64,000 nucleotides of DNA from Skeletonema tropicum (Eukaryota; Bacillariophyta; Thalassiosirophyceae; Thalassiosirales; Thalassiosiraceae). Every line of letters starts with the position of its first letter. The stretch's first letter is position 1. Made by a program: the position numbers and the translations under genes. The stretch lies in NCBI GenBank assembly GCA_037178625.1, contig CM074143.1, forward strand, positions 372,001 through 436,000. The letters run 5' to 3'. This document shows positions 1-9,277 of this stretch, piece after piece. The notes under the pieces are model-generated. The model was not told the origin of the DNA and made no database searches. It was given only the letters and a program-made list of their open reading frames with translations.

Positions 1-354
1 TACCTGCACCGGCCATAAGTTGATAGTACATGTTATTACCTTTCGATTAAGCCGCTGGGAGTCATCATATTCACTATACTCGCATTACAGCGGCTGCATT
101 GGTGCTCATATACGCATGCGTCATACATAGAATCACTATATTTACTAGCTGAAATAGGCCATTTTGGACCGATGCTTGCGCTTTATCTAGTAGTTATATA
201 ATGGTCAACTAGTCAATAATTGTATTTGAATATACTTCCTCAAGAGATTCTGGGTATCAGTTTGGGTTCAACATGTTGATAGGTGCGCTCTATGGAGGGC
301 ATACTCACATGGTTGTTTCGTGTTTTGTGCGGTGTCGCCTAGCTAAAATTAATT

Positions 355-375
355 CGCAACAAAAATTTTGTTGCG
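355..375. repeat. 21-nt perfect inverted repeat
   Basis: CGCAACAAAA and its reverse complement TTTTGTTGCG sit around a single central A. It could fold as a short AT-rich hairpin, but its function is unknown and a chance origin is possible. Confidence 0.5.
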
Positions 376-487
376 ATTTTCTTATCGCGGTAGAGGGAGG
401 AGGGAGAAAACCAAAAATCGGAAATCGGCGGAAAGGTACTAAGGAATTAGTAATGATTTCGGCGCGATCGGCATTGTCCGATCATCA

Positions 488-546
488 AGTTGTAAGAGGG
501 AGGTAAGAAGTAACAGCGTTGATGGTACGATACATTCTCGACTCTC
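488..546 (+). repeat. Short dispersed repeat, copy 1
   Basis: This stretch shares GAGGTAAGAAGTAACAGCG, a following TTGATGGTAC and a TCTCGACTCT end with 4273-4326, with small indels. The second copy lies just past the 3' end of the ABC1-kinase gene. The two copies are about 3.8 kb apart in the same orientation. Confidence 0.7.
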
Positions 547-559
547 TCCTAATCATCAG

Positions 560-1140
560 TATGTAGTGGTTGGAGGAACCTTGGTGAAGGAATTGTCCAT
601 GGTGCGCGGCACTGTGGCGGAACAGGGTATTCCGGTGATCACATCGATTGTTTGGATTGGACATGTGTTGTATGTGGCTCATGAGGATGGACAGATTTCG
701 GTTGTTTCTGTGAGTGAGGAGGATATGTTGACGTTGGAGAAAGAGGAGGAAGAGGTGGAGGCAACTACTTTGGATGATGAATTGTTGGTGGGTGGTGAAA
801 AATGTTGAGGCGAAGGATGATTTTTTTTGGGGGGGAGTCCTCTAATGTAAAGGTAAAGGTGCATAGCCGCGTTTTGGAAGATGATGAGGATGACGAAGAT
901 GACGAGCCGGCAGAACAGGGCAAGAGTGGTGCTTCCAAGTTTATTGATGACGAAGCTGATGCCGAAGACGACGATGGTGATGTTACCACCTCCATGAACG
1001 TTGAGAAGGACACAAATGGTGATGAACATGTGATGACAAGACGCTGCCCGTTGCTGAAGATGACGATGACAATTTTGACTTGTATCAAGTTGTACTCAGC
1101 CTTTATCTCCATCGTCTCAAAAATGGATAAAGGTAAATAA
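560..1140 (+). pseudogene. Frameshifted remnant, possibly WD40/Ctf4-WDHD1-like
   Basis: One frame (566-808) reads a beta-propeller-like segment (GQISVVSV) followed by a Glu-rich run, then stops. The coding signal continues in another frame (802 on) with FFWG-like and VHSRVLEDDEDD segments and ASKFIDDEADAEDDDGD. Near 1037 a further frame change keeps an acidic run open. Frame switches near 800-840 (a T8G6 homopolymer region) and 1035 suggest decay rather than introns. The blend of a WD-type end and a FIDDEAD acidic linker recalls Ctf4/WDHD1 replication adaptors, but no catalytic or unique motif confirms this. Identity is a weak inference; the broken state is directly visible. Confidence 0.35.
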
Positions 1141-1154
1141 AATTGGGCTCATTC

Positions 1155-1617
1155 ATGTATGCTACTCCTCCCCCTCAAACCCCCACGTGCTCGATTCTAC
1201 AATCTCGCTATAGGACAGTCTCAAGACAAAAGCGGCAAAGCATGGAAGCATAAGCACCACGCAACATATGAAGCAGTTGAGCTTCTTGCTCTCATGCTCA
1301 AGTCGAGTAATCTCTATCCCAGTTGTATGTTCTTCCTATCGTGTTGTTCCAGATCCGCCTTCTTTTCTTCCTCGATCCTCTCAATTTTGGCTCAAGTCGA
1401 GCAATCTCTGCTCTAAGCTGGGCATTCCTCTATCACGCTGAGCCAAAAGTATCGTGTTTTCTTCCTCAATCATCTTGATCTTTTCGTCACACGCCGCAGA
1501 CAACCACAGCAAGCAAGAAAGTATCCGATCGAAGTGGAAAATCATCCGCAGACAGGTCAATAAATAGTACAAAAGTGCCTCCGGTCTATTGAGCGAGGAT
1601 GCACGAATCATGTTCAT
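1155..1617 (-). pseudogene. Decayed C-terminal copy of the neighbouring LRR gene
   Basis: The minus strand contains LSAACDEKIKMIEEEN, matching LSAACDEKIAKIDGMN in the intact-looking LRR protein at 2090-3777, preceded by IRASSLN (IRGASIN in the gene). Downstream, the plus-strand text around 1187-1210 (GATTCTACAATCTCGCT, with a CCCCCTCAAAC block before it) matches 2090-2135, the gene's 3' end. About 80-100 bp are inserted in between, and no LRR repeats remain. It is therefore a truncated tandem duplicate with only the coiled-coil end surviving. Confidence 0.75.
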
Positions 1618-1620
1618 ATG

Positions 1621-2089
1621 AAATGGAGGAGTATATCAGAAAGCACGGGGCAAAGACGAAACTACTTGCATGCAGTTTTACTCAAAGGATTGGAATGCTT
1701 ACTAATGTTCAGAGACAGTAGCAAACGCTTTCATTACGTTGTAAGCCGAAGGGGGCCTTTCTATGTATGAAAAATTTAATTAGACACTTTTCAATGATTG
1801 CATGGTGAGGAAGAAGAGAACCGATAAAATAATCTCTACATGAGTGTGGGAAAGCATCATTTGTCGACGAGACCGCATTTGACAAGAAGACAAGATATGT
1901 TTGACGAATGAGGCTTATTCGATGCATCGACGTTTATTTTATATCCAACTAGAATTAAAAGCGCTGCATTGATATATGACATACAAATTTTTAGTAACTT
2001 GTATTAAGCCTCTCTCTACCCCCCATCGCCTTCGTCCATCCAGATGTTCTGTTTTTGTGTTATCGTACCCTTCTTTCTCCTGCCCCCTC
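1621..2089. other. Intergenic stretch, nothing recognised
   Basis: There is no supported gene or RNA. The right end is the 3' flank of the LRR gene, part of which is duplicated in the remnant to the left. Confidence 0.5.
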
Positions 2090-3777
2090 TCAAACTACTA
2101 CGCTTTTCCTCACCGATTCTACAATCTCTCTGAGCCTCTTATTCTCATCCTCAAGCCGAACAATCTCTTCTTGGAGCCGTGCGTTCATTCCATCAATCTT
2201 AGCAATCTTTTCGTCACACGCCGCAGACAACTCCAACCCATTACGACTTCCCATCAATTCATTTATTGACGCCCCGCGAATAAATTCATACATCGCTGAA
2301 AGCACCCTACTCTCAAATACTTCGTCCAATTCTTCTACAACGCGACTATCCACCAACGCCCCCCCCTCCAAACCCGACGGGTCAGGAAGCTGAACATTCC
2401 ATGTTGTACACGTCTTTGCCTGCTCAAACCAAGTGAGTGCCAATGGAAGAAACTTCAAGCCCCATTGCAAGAAGCATTGCATATCGAGGTGGCGGTGCTT
2501 CATGAGGATTTTGCATCTTGCAGCATCCTTTGGATGCTGCTCGTTCAGTCGAAGGTATAGGGCAATATCTTCAGGACAGAAGTTGTCTATCCCATTTACG
2601 TTAGCCGTAATTGTGAGGATAGTGTGATTAGAAAGGTAGGTGCTGTTGACACTGGAAGTATTACACAGTGCTTTCGAGAAGGCAAGCCACTGTCCCGGAG
2701 GTACTAATGATAATGACTCCTCATCACCCAAACGCAATCTTCTCATAGATGTGTTGCGCACTAGCCCACGAGCCAAGGCTTTCATCCCATCTTCTCCAAT
2801 TGCACTTGGGACCTCTAATAGATCAAGAATCTCAACTCGGCAGCTTTCGGACTGCAATGAGTTTGACAAGCAACTCAATCCTGTAGCTGTGATTGATTCA
2901 TTTGCTCCAAGGTAGAGTTCTCTGCAATTGATTGCTGACCCTTGCGTGAAGGCTTGCAGCCCTTGATCATTAATTTGGCAATTTTGGATGTCGAGCTGCT
3001 GCAAGGTCATGGGACGGCTCTGTAGCCATTCAGAGAGCGAGCTCAGCCCTTCCGCTGCCAAGGAAAAGTCATTCTCATACAGACTTAATGTCTTGAGACT
3101 GGTACTATTGGCCAGCCCTGATACTACAGACAACAATCCCTCATTGCCAATGGAAGTATATGGCAAATCCAACTTTTCCAAGGTTGCTGCGATGCATCTG
3201 AAGCCGTTTGCGATTGTAGCGGCTACATCGTCATTCATGCCATTTCCCTCTAGCGAAAGACTCCGCAATTGACAAACTCCCGATTCAAGCCGTGATTCAA
3301 GCAGAGTTCCAAGCGCAGAACGGCTATTAAGACCAAGATTTGTTAAACAATAGATCTCCAGTCTCTCTAACTGAGAATAATTGCTTACTGCTGTTAGAAT
3401 CGCATGTGAATGATCGTTCAAAGGTTCGATGAAAAAAATCTCTATTACCCGAATAGAATTATTTCTTGCGATACCTTTCACGAAAGCATCAATTTGTTCC
3501 CCCAACCCTGCTCCCTCAGGAGTGCTCCCAATACAAAGGCTCTTTAAGTGTGGACTGTTGCCAATGAAGTAGCCCAGCCAACCCAAATCATCGCCCTCAC
3601 TGATGAAGAAATATTCGAAGATTGAAAGCCCACGGATAATGATAAACTTGTTAGTTTGTCATCGCCGTCACGAAACTGCTCAAGAATCTTAGCATTGCCC
3701 GCCGAGGAAGCAATGTCCTCCAGATTGACATAGGCCGCATATGCCTCATAATAATTATAATCGTATTGAAGATCCAT
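2090..3777 (-). CDS. Leucine-rich repeat protein with C-terminal coiled coil, one frameshift
   Basis: The minus strand encodes an acidic start (DLQYDYNYYEAYAAY), a DGDDKLTSL block, then GWLGYFIG and a long run of RI-type LRRs (LEKLDLPYTSIGNEGL, LKTLSLYENDFSLA, LQQLDIQNCQINDQGL). It ends in a leucine/glutamate coiled coil of about 45 residues. Such LRR proteins are a large diatom family of unknown, presumably protein-binding function. The start ATG at 3777 and the main frame (from 3586) are out of phase; the shift lies at about 3615-3650, because the second frame stays open upstream as FFISEGDDLGWLG. No plausible intron fits there, so this is a one-base indel or a sequencing error. If real, the first product would stop after 77 residues. 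Confidence 0.75.
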
Positions 3778-4412
3778 GGTTGATAGCCTGTGAAGTGGTG
3801 AGAGCGGCCGAAAGAAGTTGTCAATAATATGCCGAAAGATACATTCATGTTGATCACATCATATAATAGTATTATCTCCACTACACACAACACGGGCGCG
3901 CAGCAGCAAGCAAAATAATGCACCGTGATAGTTCCTTACAATAATGATGCACTCACCGTCACTGATTGTATAACAGAGCAGCTCCCGTGTTAGAAGTGAA
4001 TTAGAGGCAAACGATGAACGATTGATCGAGTGCAACGAGCAACGAGCAAGAGTGAAGGAGTGGAGAATGGGGAAATGGGGAAATGGGGAGAGGGGAGTGG
4101 GTTTCGGTTTCGGGCAAGATTTGCTTTGGATTTCTTCAAGCCCTCTTTTAGGCCCTCTTTTAGGTCCTCTTTTACAGGCATTCACGGTTAAATAAACGAA
4201 TAATATATAAAAATTAGAACGTAAGCCCTCTAAGCCCCCTTTCAGCGTTCCCTCTCGACAGAATCATCATCGAGTTGTAAGGAGGGAGGTAAGAAGTAAC
4301 AGCGTTGATGGTACATCTCGACTCTATTAAGGCAATATTACAGATTGATATATGGTAGTAAGAGTTCATTATTATTAATAGCTTCCCATCATCAGTTCGA
4401 GTCGCACTCTTA
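3778..4412. other. Intergenic stretch between LRR gene start and ABC1-kinase end
   Basis: It probably holds the LRR promoter. Visible are a G-rich low-complexity run near 4065-4100, three tandem copies of GCCCTCTTTTAG-like units near 4140-4175, and a short dispersed repeat at 4273-4326. There is no gene. Confidence 0.5.
4273..4326 (+). repeat. Short dispersed repeat, copy 2
   Basis: This is the partner of 488-546. The shared core GAGGTAAGAAGTAACAGCG is exact, and the flanks differ by small indels. It lies in the 3' flank of the ABC1-kinase gene. Confidence 0.7.
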
Positions 4413-6650
4413 CTATAAATCAAGATAATACCATCGTTTCTTCTTCGCCTTACGCTTTTGTTTGTTAGACTTGCCAGTGGCATCTCTCCTTCCATTATTC
4501 CTACCGAGATATGTTCCAACTTCCTCGCTAACAATCCCTTTAGCAAGTATCCTCCCCTCCTTTGTCTTCAAGACATCCCAAACCACTCGCCGTTTGGACT
4601 GTCCTGAAATCAGAGCAGAATCTCTCAGCAATCGTCGTATCTTTGTCCGATCTATCTTTCCATCTTCTGATCGGATCAAACTCTGCAATGTCCGTGCAAC
4701 TACTTCGCTCTTTGATGGATTTTTCAGTAATCTGCTCAATGCGTAAGGGTACATGATAGTCAGTACGTTGAATGAAGGATCAAGTGACTTGGCAATGCCC
4801 TCCAGAGTGCTCAATGCCCGAGCATTGTTTATAAAGTAGGGTGGAAGATCAAACTGAAATCGTGGAACAAGACGAGAGAGGGAATCCAGTAATTTGTCAA
4901 ATTTGAGGTCTGGTATGGCAGTTGCGTCATCCTCACCCGCACCAGCAACTTCAGGATAGAGTAATGAGTTCTCAAATGTAATCTCCAGTGCTTCCGCCAA
5001 AGCGGCTCTTTCCTCCTCATCATCTAGGATATGTTGTGGTATAAGTCGCAGTTCGCCAAACAGACTCGATACGGCATCAACATCACGTGAGAATACTTGC
5101 AATGCAACCGAACAAATGAGTGCATCTCGAACTTGCTCGGGTATAGTACTAACAATCCCAAAATCAAGATAGCCCAACGTGACACTATCATCTTCCAGTC
5201 GAACCTTGAGAAGATTCCCCGCGTGTGGATCGGCATGAAGTATGCCTTCCACGAGCAACTGGCTTAGAGTTGAATCAATGGCCACTTTCACCAGTGCTAG
5301 ATTTTCTTCCACGGTGCTACTTTCACTTTGCCCTTTGGTAGTACTGGTTGTGTTGTTATTACCTCCCGCAACATCGGTTAATTTGACCCCATCAATCCAT
5401 TCCATCACAAGCACATTCTCAGTACACAATTCTGTATACACTTTTGGTACAATGACACTAACATCCTTCGATGTGCCACCCCCTCTTGAATAGAGGCTGC
5501 TAAATTGAGCAATGTTGGATGCTTCGTTTCTATAATCCAATTCTTCAAAGATCCTCGACATGAATTCTTTGGTTGTTGAGACTATCTCTGTGTTGATTAG
5601 ACGAGTCTGTTTCTTGGTTGTTGTGTCGTCATCATCATCAGCACTACTACTTGACGGTAAGGCGGGCAATGATTCTATAAAGTTTGCAAGAGTAAGTAAC
5701 AACTCAGCGTCCCGTTCTACTAGCATCCTCACTCCTGGTCGTTGTACCTTTACTGCAACATCACCCTTTCCAGGTATATTCGCCTTGTACACTTGTCCAA
5801 TACTAGCTGCCGCCACGGGTTCGTCAGTGATAGTTGACACTAATGCCTCCACATCTTTTAATTTCCCATTCGCTTCACGAAGTAACTCCGCCGTAATAAT
5901 TTCCTTTGCCACATCATTATCAAATGGTTCCATATCATCCTGTAGTGTGGATAATGCCCCCGCCAATGAGGGGGGGACAACATCGGGTCTAGACCCGAGT
6001 GCTTGGCCAAACTTAACATAGGTGGGTCCTAATTTCTCCAATGATAATGCTAGACGTTGCGCATGTGATAATGTTATTGATTCGCCATTGGGAGAAGAAG
6101 TTGTGGTGGTAGTTGACCAAAATGCCTCCCATCCTCCATTCTCTTGATTTGGCCAGTTTTGTTTGGTTGCAAGTGATGTTAGTATTGGCGCCATGACTTG
6201 TGAGCCGAGTATTTTTGCGATTTCGAGTGCTCTTTGGAGTGCGGATAGTGCTCTGCTGCTGTCAATATCATTGGTTTCGTCTTTTAAATTGCTTGCGTTG
6301 CTCAATTCATCTATGATGATTGACTCTGCCAACTCTTCCATTGCTGTTGTGCTGGCATATCTACATATTGAATTTGAAACATGCGCCCGACCGTTGCTCT
6401 GAAGAGGATGTGACCATGACGACAATATCTTCTCTTTTGTATTACATTGACGTCTACGAGGGAGCAAGGGCGAGAATGCAGCTCTTTCGCATTTAATTGG
6501 TAGCTTTGATGAAGGACACGAAGATGATTTGTGCAATTGATTATGCGATTGCGGCGTTGCTGGGCTCGTGGCCGCCGTTGAACATACCGCTGCCGCCGAA
6601 ACAGCAATTATCATAACCCAACATTGCCTCCTCATGATATAATTACCCAC
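4413..6650 (-). CDS. ABC1/ADCK (UbiB-family) atypical kinase, probably organellar
   Basis: This is a 745-residue single-exon protein. Family marks are visible in order: the KxGQ-containing KLGPTYVKFGQALGSRPD near residue 210, the lysine strand VAVKVQRPGV near 300, EWIDGVKL near 420, the catalytic loop HADPHAGNLL near 476 and the metal-binding LDFGIVS near 496. ABC1 kinases are atypical ATP-binding proteins that support quinone or prenyl-lipid metabolism in mitochondria and plastids. The long C-terminal extension after the kinase core is typical of the cyanobacterial/plastid subgroup. The N-terminus has a hydrophobic stretch (CWVMIIAVSAAAVCS) that resembles a signal peptide, consistent with plastid import, although no clean ASAF motif is visible. 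It ends in a Lys/Arg-rich tail. Confidence 0.9.
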   Translation of the reverse strand: MGNYIMRRQCWVMIIAVSAAAVCSTAATSPATPQSHNQLHKSSSCPSSKLPIKCERAAFSPLLPRRRQCNTKEKILSSWSHPLQSNGRAHVSNSICRYASTTAMEELAESIIIDELSNASNLKDETNDIDSSRALSALQRALEIAKILGSQVMAPILTSLATKQNWPNQENGGWEAFWSTTTTTSSPNGESITLSHAQRLALSLEKLGPTYVKFGQALGSRPDVVPPSLAGALSTLQDDMEPFDNDVAKEIITAELLREANGKLKDVEALVSTITDEPVAAASIGQVYKANIPGKGDVAVKVQRPGVRMLVERDAELLLTLANFIESLPALPSSSSADDDDDTTTKKQTRLINTEIVSTTKEFMSRIFEELDYRNEASNIAQFSSLYSRGGGTSKDVSVIVPKVYTELCTENVLVMEWIDGVKLTDVAGGNNNTTSTTKGQSESSTVEENLALVKVAIDSTLSQLLVEGILHADPHAGNLLKVRLEDDSVTLGYLDFGIVSTIPEQVRDALICSVALQVFSRDVDAVSSLFGELRLIPQHILDDEEERAALAEALEITFENSLLYPEVAGAGEDDATAIPDLKFDKLLDSLSRLVPRFQFDLPPYFINNARALSTLEGIAKSLDPSFNVLTIMYPYALSRLLKNPSKSEVVARTLQSLIRSEDGKIDRTKIRRLLRDSALISGQSKRRVVWDVLKTKEGRILAKGIVSEEVGTYLGRNNGRRDATGKSNKQKRKAKKKRWYYLDL

Positions 6651-7511
6651 GGTTGGAAAATTATGATCTACTACTTAGGCGAGCTAAGATAAATCGCTGA
6701 CGACTGACGAATGACGACAGATGCGATGTAGGATGCTGATTGGATGGATGGGTGGGGAAGCCAGCCTGCCGGGCGAGCGGGCGTGCCCGTAACATCTGGT
6801 GTGGGGAGAGGTTTCACATTAATATTTATATCATTTTGAGGGTATATTTTGTCATTTTACGGGTATTTTGAGCTGATTTATAGCCGATTATCCACAGTTG
6901 TGGGCGCGCCCGCAAGGTTGTACCAAAACGCCCACTATCCCGATTCCCGATAGGCCTAATGGGATGTGGTGAGTATTGTGATGTGGTTGAACCAAAATTT
7001 GACGGCGCGCTCAAAATCAAAATTTGAGGTTATGTGTGCACACGAGGTTATGTGTGCACATAGGCTTGCACGTAGGAACTCAATACACTCAGTTTTGCCA
7101 TCGCACGTGTTATAAGGAGTTTCCGGACTTCTTTTGAAGACGAGAAACCGAGTCGGAAGTCGAATAACGTCTTTAGGCTTCTTCCTTCTGCTTTTAGGAT
7201 GCGAATCGGATGGTTCAGTGCCGCTGGCCTGAGAACAAATCACCGCTGGCCAAAATTTAATCCGAAGCACTCGAAGCACCATGAGACTTAATTTGATTCC
7301 CCCCAACCCTCACCACAATTTGGAATTTATCTACTGTCTTATCGTTGAATTGTATTCGTATGGCCGAGGACGAGGCGACACATTTAGCTTGGGAGTGAAA
7401 GGGGTTCTCTATGCTGCATATTGTAACACATTATGAGACGAATCCTCTTGCTAAATTAAACGATGATATTCAAAGAGACTGTTGTTACTCTACATATTCA
7501 AATCTTTCTCA
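6651..7511. other. Intergenic stretch with an 18-bp tandem repeat
   Basis: It holds the ABC1-kinase promoter side and the 3' flank of the MYND gene. Two tandem 18-bp units GAGGTTATGTGTGCACAY lie at 7026-7061. Minus-strand frames here (6826-7306) show no domain and I do not call them genes. Confidence 0.5.
7026..7061. repeat. Two tandem 18-bp units
   Basis: GAGGTTATGTGTGCACAC is followed directly by GAGGTTATGTGTGCACAT. Each contains GTGCAC. Role unknown. Confidence 0.7.
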
Positions 7512-8429
7512 TTATTCATGTTCATGTTCATGTTCCGATTCAAACTTTGATTTCAAGTCAGCATAAAAGGCGCATTCGCCCTTGTGCCCTTGCCACGCAG
7601 CCACTTGACACTCTCGGGAGCAATAGTTGGCCGCTCTGCACCGACTGCAACACATCGTTAAGCTACGTTCCGTCATTCCACCAGGAAGAGGGCACTCAGA
7701 GTTGCAGCAGAGGCCGATCTTCGGTATGGACCTGACCTCTTTGTATTTTTCATCCAGACAGAAACAAGGAATGCGCCTCCTCAGGAAGCTAACCAGCGTA
7801 TGCACGTCTGCTGAATACAGTTCCTTAATCTTCGCCCAGCCGGGGAACGCTCGAGTATTCAGCAAATCAACTTGAACGTACTGCTCGAAGTAGCTGCTAA
7901 GAGCCGCAAATTTACTAGCGATCTTGATTTTTCCTTCCAGTGCCTTGCTCGTCCCAGATGACACCAAAAACGAGACGACAAATTCCATCTTGGAGAGATC
8001 ATTCCACACGTTGGCGAATTGTATCTTGGTCGCATGATATGCTGCGAGAAAATCGCCACCAGCACCATCAAACTCTTGAACAAATGCCTTCAGGAACCCC
8101 GTGACAATTCGTTTCATATTTGTCGTTGTGATCAGGAATTCTTCACGGCTGTTCCAATGGTAGTGCGATGGAACTAGTCCGTGGTTGCACCTTACTGTGC
8201 CTTCACGAATCGTCGTATCTTCGTTCATCTGCAGCTGCCCTCTGAGCGGTTGATTTTGGTTGGCAGCAGGTTGGTCGTCCTTCGTCCTCTCGGCTTTGGT
8301 TTTCGCTGCTGCCCTCCTTGCTCTGCCGTTGATCTTCTTCCGAGACGTCATTACCTCTCCACAGTCGAGTTGATGATACTGATATCTTCGACGTCGACCG
8401 TTTGTTCGAAGCCTCTTGTAGGCCTGCAA
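7512..8429 (-). CDS. MYND-type zinc-finger protein
   Basis: This is a 305-residue protein. The C-terminal MYND finger spans about residues 240-290 (CCNSECPLPGG, then CCSRCRAANYCSREC and a HKGEC end), which supplies the Cys and His ligands of two zinc sites. MYND domains bind short peptides in partner proteins. The N-terminal half has a basic block GRARRAAAKTKAE, then CNHGLVP, both seen in a lineage-expanded diatom MYND family. Catalytic SET-domain residues are not seen. The start is uncertain: an internal Met (MTSRKKINGRARR) near residue 27 would match the usual family start better. Confidence 0.8.
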   Translation of the reverse strand: MQAYKRLRTNGRRRRYQYHQLDCGEVMTSRKKINGRARRAAAKTKAERTKDDQPAANQNQPLRGQLQMNEDTTIREGTVRCNHGLVPSHYHWNSREEFLITTTNMKRIVTGFLKAFVQEFDGAGGDFLAAYHATKIQFANVWNDLSKMEFVVSFLVSSGTSKALEGKIKIASKFAALSSYFEQYVQVDLLNTRAFPGWAKIKELYSADVHTLVSFLRRRIPCFCLDEKYKEVRSIPKIGLCCNSECPLPGGMTERSLTMCCSRCRAANYCSRECQVAAWQGHKGECAFYADLKSKFESEHEHEHE

Positions 8430-9277
8430 TCCAATGTTGGCGCAAGGCGCAACTCCTTTCTGGTGCGAAATGGCGAACTGGGCACAACTGAGGAGTTGTG
8501 TCTGTGTTATGTGTGTAGCTCAAATATGAAAAACTTCTGTGTGTATAGCTTAAATGTGTGGTCTTGATACTCTAGTGTTTAGCCGAGCGTGTCCAGAGCG
8601 CGTCTCAACGATTCATATTTGACAATCAGATCATAGGAACTAGTACATTAGTGATGTAAGCTGACAATGAGGTACTGACGTCATTGCTTTAATGTGTGGT
8701 TCATTAATGTGGTAATTTAATTTACTTTGCACAGAAAGGGAAGAGGAGAAAGCCAGAAGTAAAGTAATTACCAAGACATCATACAGCTGATACAACATAA
8801 GTATCACACGAACATCTAAGAAAATAGTCTCTCCCTTCATTTATGATCGAAGAGGGTCCTAATACTTAAGTGATATGACACATGACACCTAAGGTAAATC
8901 ACGGTAGATAGATCATTGAACCGTCATTTATTGGAGTCTTCATACAAACCCTAATACACACCCTCTGACACACACCCTCGCTCGGCAGAATATCTGATGT
9001 TGATTACCTGAGTATTGTAATTACTTCTATGGCTATGGAGTGATCCTTCTTCCCGCCGCTCCTTTTTAATTACGATAGTAGCGCATCTTAATATCCAAAT
9101 GAGACATTATTGCTCTCTAGCTTCATCTAGCTACTTGCCAAGCAACCACAACCGGCTTGGAAAAACATATTTCTCGTTAAGATCGCATCATAATCTACAC
9201 AATTGTTACATCTTTCCTACTCCTAAAAATGAGTCCCCATCACCAGGGTAACTCAGCCTGAGCCCTCACCCTAAGCT
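8430..9277. other. Intergenic stretch, nothing recognised
   Basis: This AT-rich stretch lies between the MYND gene start and the DUF445 gene end. It has CA/AC-rich short runs near 8940-8990 and no supported gene or RNA. Confidence 0.5.

Larger units (their letters stand above)
1..559. other. No gene recognised at the left edge
   Basis: Only short, compositionally weak reading frames are present, with no recognisable domain. A perfect inverted repeat lies at 355-375 and a short dispersed repeat begins at 488. The remnant starting near 560 may extend into this stretch but I cannot show it. Confidence 0.5.

Noticed and set aside
3620..3650. Intron to explain the LRR frame change
   Set aside because: The only GT...AG pair at the break would be about 34 bp, too short compared with the 93-264 bp introns seen elsewhere here.
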